Shown: positions 5,571-7,971 of the stretch, piece after piece
How positions within the stretch are numbered: position 1 is the first letter of the stretch
Layout of the letters: the number at the start of each line of letters is the position of its first letter
DNA from: Deltaproteobacteria bacterium
Lineage (GTDB): Bacteria; Desulfobacterota; DSM-4660; Desulfatiglandales; HGW-15
DNA: 7,971 nt
Assembly: GCA_020342025.1 (NCBI GenBank)
Contig: CP070840.1
Location: 2,094,271-2,102,241 of the forward strand
Direction: 5' to 3'
Made by a program: the position numbers and the translations under genes
The notes under the pieces: generated by a model
The model's input: only the letters and a program-made list of their open reading frames with translations
Told to the model about the DNA's origin: nothing
Databases searched by the model: none

Positions 5571-5600
5571 AAGATCCGCGCGGCGCGCCGCGCGGATCTT
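5571..5600. terminator. perfect 30-bp palindrome between convergent genes; probable bidirectional terminator
   Basis: The sequence starts AAGATCCGCGCGGCG (5571-5585) and the other half is its exact reverse complement (5586-5600), centred on GGCGCGCC. As RNA it folds into a very GC-rich hairpin on either strand, ending in AA/UU pairs. It starts 47 bases after the lipoprotein stop codon and ends 4 bases past the protease stop codon, the right place to end both transcripts. Neither side has a true T-run (ATCTCTAT on one side, CAATCCTG on the other). Termination may therefore be weak or factor-assisted, or the hairpin may serve mainly as a 3'-end stabiliser. Confidence 0.6.
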
Positions 5601-5604
5601 ATCT

Positions 5605-7050
5605 CTATACTGGGATCTTTAGGGCAATGAGGCCTGCCTGGGCCCTTTTGATCAGCATCTGAACAGTGTCACCGGATTTGACCTTGTCTATCTGCGTCTT
5701 CACCTCTTTGGGTGTGGTGACGGGCTTGCGATTAACCTCTTTGATCACATCCCCGGGCTGAATGCCTGCCATTTCTCCCTTTCCCCCAGGCTGCACATGG
5801 GTCACCAGCACACCCTTTTCATTTTCAGGAAGGCCGGCCCGGCGCGCCTGTTCAGGCTTCAGTTCGGTAACCTGGAGCCCCAGTCCGTTTGAGCCCTTAG
5901 CCGCCACCTTCGCAGGCGCGTCTGAATCAACCCGTTCGGTCAGTTCAACAGGAAAGGTCTTTTCTTGGCCGTCCCTGAGGATGGTGATAGGAATTTGCGC
6001 TCCCACAGGGGCACTGGCTATGGTCCTGGAAAGGTCACGACTAGATGAGACCTTTTTTCCGTCCACCTCGACGATTATGTCCCCGGTCTTGATCCCAGCC
6101 TTGCCTGCTGGGTCTCCCTCGTACACTTGGGTCACAAGGGCACCCTTTTGTTCCTTTACATGGTAATAATCCGCCAGTTCTGGGGTGAGGTCTTGGATAC
6201 CCACGCCTAACCAGGCACGGGTCACTCTTCCCTCATTTTTTAGCTGTTCAATAATTCCCTTGGCCAGATTGACCGGGATGGCAAATCCAACCCCATCGTT
6301 CCCTCCGCCACGGGACATAATGGCCGTGTTGATGCCTACCACTTCGCCTTTCGTGTTGAGAAGAGGTCCCCCGCTGTTTCCAGGATTTATGGAAGCATCG
6401 GTCTGGATAAAATCATCATAAAGCCCGGCGCCGATCACACGACCCTTTGCACTGACGATTCCGGCTGTCACCGTCTGCTCCAATCCGAAAGGGCTACCAA
6501 TGGCCAGAACCCATGTCCCCACCCGAAGGGCATTGGAATCTCCCATGGGAAGGGGTTTCAGATCATTTGATCCGTCGATCTTTATCAAGGCCAGGTCCGT
6601 TTTGGGGTCACGACCCACCACCTCTGCATTGAACGCCTTCCCATTGGCCAGCTTCACCTTTATCTCATCCGCATTTTCAATCACATGGTTGTTGGTCACA
6701 ATATATCCTTCTCGGGCGATGATAAAGCCAGATCCAAGACTCTGCTGTTTGAAATCACTCTCTGGGCCGCCTTTTGGGGAAGGTCCAAAATAATCCTCAA
6801 AAGGATTTCGATCGTCAAAAGGGTTGCCAAAAAAGTGTCGAAACACCGGGCCCCCGCCTTTTAATTTCTTTACGGTCCGGATATTGACCACGCCGGGCCG
6901 GGCCCTTTCAGCCAGATCACTGAAATTTTCCGGTATCACCTTTACCGCGGTATCTTTTGATGCCGCTGCCACCTGAACTCCAGCGCCCAACAGGGTCCCC
7001 ACAATAAACAGAATTAGAATGTATCCCGCGAACTTGTTTCTCTTTTTCAT
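5605..7050 (-). CDS. degP: periplasmic serine protease/chaperone of the DegP/DegQ (HtrA, Do) family
   Basis: This 481-residue protein degrades or holds misfolded envelope proteins in the periplasm. A signal peptide (MKKRNKF, core about 8-30) is followed by a trypsin-like domain with the full catalytic triad: H122 (TNNHVIE), D152 (TDLALIKI) and S226 (GNSGGPLL). A Gly/Pro/Phe-rich segment (about 64-100: FRHFFGNPFDD, FEDYFGPSPKGG) corresponds to the regulatory LA loop of Do proteases. Two PDZ domains follow: PDZ1 about 275-372 (RAWLGVGIQ, AGKAGIKTGDIIVEVDG) and PDZ2 about 388-480 (LGLQVTEL, AGIQPGDVIKEVNRKPV). This is the length and order of full two-PDZ Do proteases. The ATG at 7050 has GGAGGG 7 bases upstream, so it is the likely start; further starts upstream lack a signal-peptide context. 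The gene lies 183 bp behind a sensor kinase gene in the same direction, as in other stress-response loci. DegP and DegQ cannot be told apart by eye, so the symbol is the family's usual one. Confidence 0.95.
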   Translation of the reverse strand: MKKRNKFAGYILILFIVGTLLGAGVQVAAASKDTAVKVIPENFSDLAERARPGVVNIRTVKKLKGGGPVFRHFFGNPFDDRNPFEDYFGPSPKGGPESDFKQQSLGSGFIIAREGYIVTNNHVIENADEIKVKLANGKAFNAEVVGRDPKTDLALIKIDGSNDLKPLPMGDSNALRVGTWVLAIGSPFGLEQTVTAGIVSAKGRVIGAGLYDDFIQTDASINPGNSGGPLLNTKGEVVGINTAIMSRGGGNDGVGFAIPVNLAKGIIEQLKNEGRVTRAWLGVGIQDLTPELADYYHVKEQKGALVTQVYEGDPAGKAGIKTGDIIVEVDGKKVSSSRDLSRTIASAPVGAQIPITILRDGQEKTFPVELTERVDSDAPAKVAAKGSNGLGLQVTELKPEQARRAGLPENEKGVLVTHVQPGGKGEMAGIQPGDVIKEVNRKPVTTPKEVKTQIDKVKSGDTVQMLIKRAQAGLIALKIPV

Positions 7051-7097
7051 CTCTTTTCCCTCCATGTCTTGAGTTTTCCCAGAAACGGCCTTTGCTG

Positions 7098-7123
7098 TTG
7101 GAGAGAATATACACCAGGAAGTT
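7098..7123 (-). promoter_or_regulatory. possible extracytoplasmic (sigmaE-like) promoter for the protease gene
   Basis: On the minus strand AACTT (7123-7119), preceded by TC, is followed after 16 bases by TCCAA (7102-7098). This resembles the AACTT...TC pattern of group IV sigma factors, and degP is a known target of such factors in enterobacteria. An AT-rich TATATT (7111-7106) without a good -35 lies in the same stretch and could instead be a sigma70 -10. Either would leave a leader of about 40-55 bases. Speculative. Confidence 0.25.
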
Positions 7124-7129
7124 GACCAG

Positions 7130-7162
7130 AACATGACGCCAACATTACAAATTGGTCATGTT
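7130..7162. promoter_or_regulatory. long inverted repeat upstream of the protease gene, possible regulator site
   Basis: AACATGACGCCAA (7130-7142) pairs with TTGGTCATGTT (7152-7162): 11 matching bases per arm, with a 2-base GC bulge in the left arm and a 9-base middle. It lies just upstream of the candidate protease promoter, where a response regulator or activator would bind. It could equally form an RNA hairpin if the kinase and protease genes are cotranscribed. There is no T-run after it, so a terminator role is less likely. Confidence 0.45.
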
Positions 7163-7180
7163 TTCTCAGAATCGCGGAGG

Positions 7181-7222
7181 GCAAAACGCGCAGCGCAAGG
7201 GGCATAGAGCAAAGAGCAAAAA
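7181..7222. repeat. degenerate heptanucleotide tandem repeat, six units
   Basis: Six consecutive 7-base units begin with GC: GCAAAAC, GCGCAGC, GCAAGGG, GCATAGA, GCAAAGA and GCAAAAA. The register is exact over 42 bp although the units vary. It lies in the intergenic space between the kinase stop codon and the protease gene and is not in either coding sequence. Seven-base GC-A-rich arrays of this style occur between genes in several bacterial lineages (recollection). No function is evident. Confidence 0.55.
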
Positions 7223-7233
7223 AGGAGTGAGGA

Positions 7234-7971
7234 TCAGAATGGCATATGGGGTGATCCGGGAAGTGTGATGGTGAAGGTGCTCCCTTGTCCTGGGCGGCTC
7301 GCCACATCGATTTTGCCGCCGTGTGCCTGGGCAATGGCCTGGGCCAGGCTGAGTCCCAGGCCGTTACCCGTTTGTGGTCTGCTCGGGTCGCCCCGATAGA
7401 ATCGCTCAAAAATGTGGGGGAGATCCTTTTCAGAAATACCCATCCCCGTATCCTTAACAGAGACGGCAACCCATTTTTCGCCCTCTGTTTGGGCCGTGAC
7501 CTCAACGCTTCCATCCGGTGAATTGTATTTAATGGCGTTGTCTAGGAGGTTTGCGATCATGCGTTGTATCAACCGAGTGTCGCCCAGGAGAGTGAGGGTT
7601 CCCGGGACATGACACCTTATAGTGATGCCCTTGTCTTCAGCAAGCGGATGAAACAATTCACAGGCATCCCGGATGACCTCCGCCAAATCTACCTTTTCCT
7701 GTGTCCTTTTCCCCACGCCAGCTTCGGTCTCTGAAATAACCAGCATGGTGTTGATCATATCCAGCAGACGATCGCATTCCTCAATGGTGCTGGCCGCCAT
7801 CTGTTTGTAATCATCAAGCGTGGTCTCAGTGGTCAGCGTGACCTCTGCAATTCCACGTATTCTTGTCACAGGGCTTTTCAGGTCGTGGGCAATATTGTCG
7901 CTCATCTCCTTTATTCCCATAACCAGGTTTTGGATGCGGTCCAACATCTGATTGAATGTGGTTGCTAACAG
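7234..7971 (-). CDS. sensor histidine kinase, C-terminal part (5' end beyond the window)
   Basis: The visible 245 residues are open to the window edge, so the N-terminal sensor and membrane region is missing. The first residues (LLATTFNQMLDRIQNL) look like the end of a HAMP linker. The dimerisation/phosphoacceptor domain follows, with the H-box DNIAHDLKSPVTRIRG and phospho-accepting H29 (visible numbering). The ATPase domain has the N-box NLLDNAIKYN (141-150), the G1 box DTGMGI (174-179), the F-box FERFYRG and the G2 box GNGLGLS (202-208). All key residues are present, so the kinase should be active. The architecture is that of membrane-bound HAMP-containing kinases that phosphorylate an OmpR-type regulator, whose gene would be expected further upstream, outside the window. 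Its position next to a Deg protease suggests envelope-stress or metal/antibiotic sensing, but the signal cannot be read from this half. The TGA at 7236-7234 ends the gene at MPF. Confidence 0.93.
   Translation of the reverse strand: MLATTFNQMLDRIQNLVMGIKEMSDNIAHDLKSPVTRIRGIAEVTLTTETTLDDYKQMAASTIEECDRLLDMINTMLVISETEAGVGKRTQEKVDLAEVIRDACELFHPLAEDKGITIRCHVPGTLTLLGDTRLIQRMIANLLDNAIKYNSPDGSVEVTAQTEGEKWVAVSVKDTGMGISEKDLPHIFERFYRGDPSRPQTGNGLGLSLAQAIAQAHGGKIDVASRPGQGSTFTITLPGSPHMPF

Noticed and set aside
5762..6793. Long plus-strand open frames opposite the protease gene (5762-6166, 6185-6421, 6500-6793).
   Set aside because: They are antisense shadows of a complete DegP-family coding sequence, with low-complexity composition and no ribosome-binding sites or domain motifs.
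7217..7257. Possible intrinsic terminator after the kinase gene: GGATCA (7231-7236) and TGATCC (7252-7257) with an A/T run at 7218-7223.
   Set aside because: The stem is only 6 bp with a 15-base loop, and the T-run on the minus strand starts 7 bases after the stem and partly belongs to the heptamer array. Too weak to call.
7047..7514. A minus-strand frame spanning the kinase 3' end, the intergenic gap and the protease start.
   Set aside because: It overlaps two well-supported genes in another frame; its repetitive segment is just the translated heptamer array.
1..7971. CRISPR arrays, tRNA or rRNA genes, toxin-antitoxin or phage-defence genes.
   Set aside because: No spaced direct repeats of CRISPR type, no cloverleaf-like or rRNA-like sequence, and no recognisable defence proteins were seen on either strand.

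Overview
The window looks like chromosomal DNA of an anaerobic or facultative Gram-negative bacterium, most likely a Desulfobacterota (deltaproteobacterial) lineage. The clues are a Rieske/cytochrome b pair with low-potential (menaquinol-like) motif variants, a periplasmic Deg protease beside a sensor kinase, exported proteins with classical signal peptides, a REP-associated tyrosine transposase (RAYT) with a DnaA-like tail, and a dispersed-type intergenic palindrome. The assignment is inference; there is no rRNA, tRNA or phylogenetic marker here. All genes except one lipoprotein gene are on the minus strand.

Right part (5571-7971, read right to left): the C-terminal half of a membrane sensor histidine kinase, running off the window edge, is followed after 183 bp by a complete DegP/DegQ-type serine protease. 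The gap holds a degenerate 7-bp tandem repeat, a long inverted repeat and an extracytoplasmic-sigma-like promoter candidate. This is a plausible envelope-stress module. The protease gene converges on a small lipoprotein gene (+ strand, 5053-5523), and a perfect 30-bp palindrome lies between the two stop codons.

Middle part (2227-4852): a good sigma70-type promoter with a symmetric operator-like sequence inside its spacer reads into a small exported DUF2845 protein. Next comes a 1.1-kb RAYT element bounded by perfect 24-bp inverted repeats, then a single-pass membrane protein of unknown function. The start codon of that membrane protein overlaps the transposase stop codon (ATGA), and its first residues are encoded by the end of the element, so the insertion appears to have captured or replaced the 5' end of a resident gene. 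Beyond it, with its own promoter, is an exported or membrane-anchored protein built of five 17-residue repeats.

Left part (1-2040): a fused, b6f-like cytochrome b gene is followed by a Tat-type Rieske iron-sulfur protein gene, forming the core of a quinol-oxidising bc complex. No cytochrome c subunit is visible. The window ends in a REP-like palindromic intergenic repeat.

The most unusual items are the element-to-gene start fusion, the 17-residue repeat protein, the operator centred in a promoter spacer, and the low-potential signature shared by the two bc-complex subunits. I did not find an obviously new defence or biosynthetic system.
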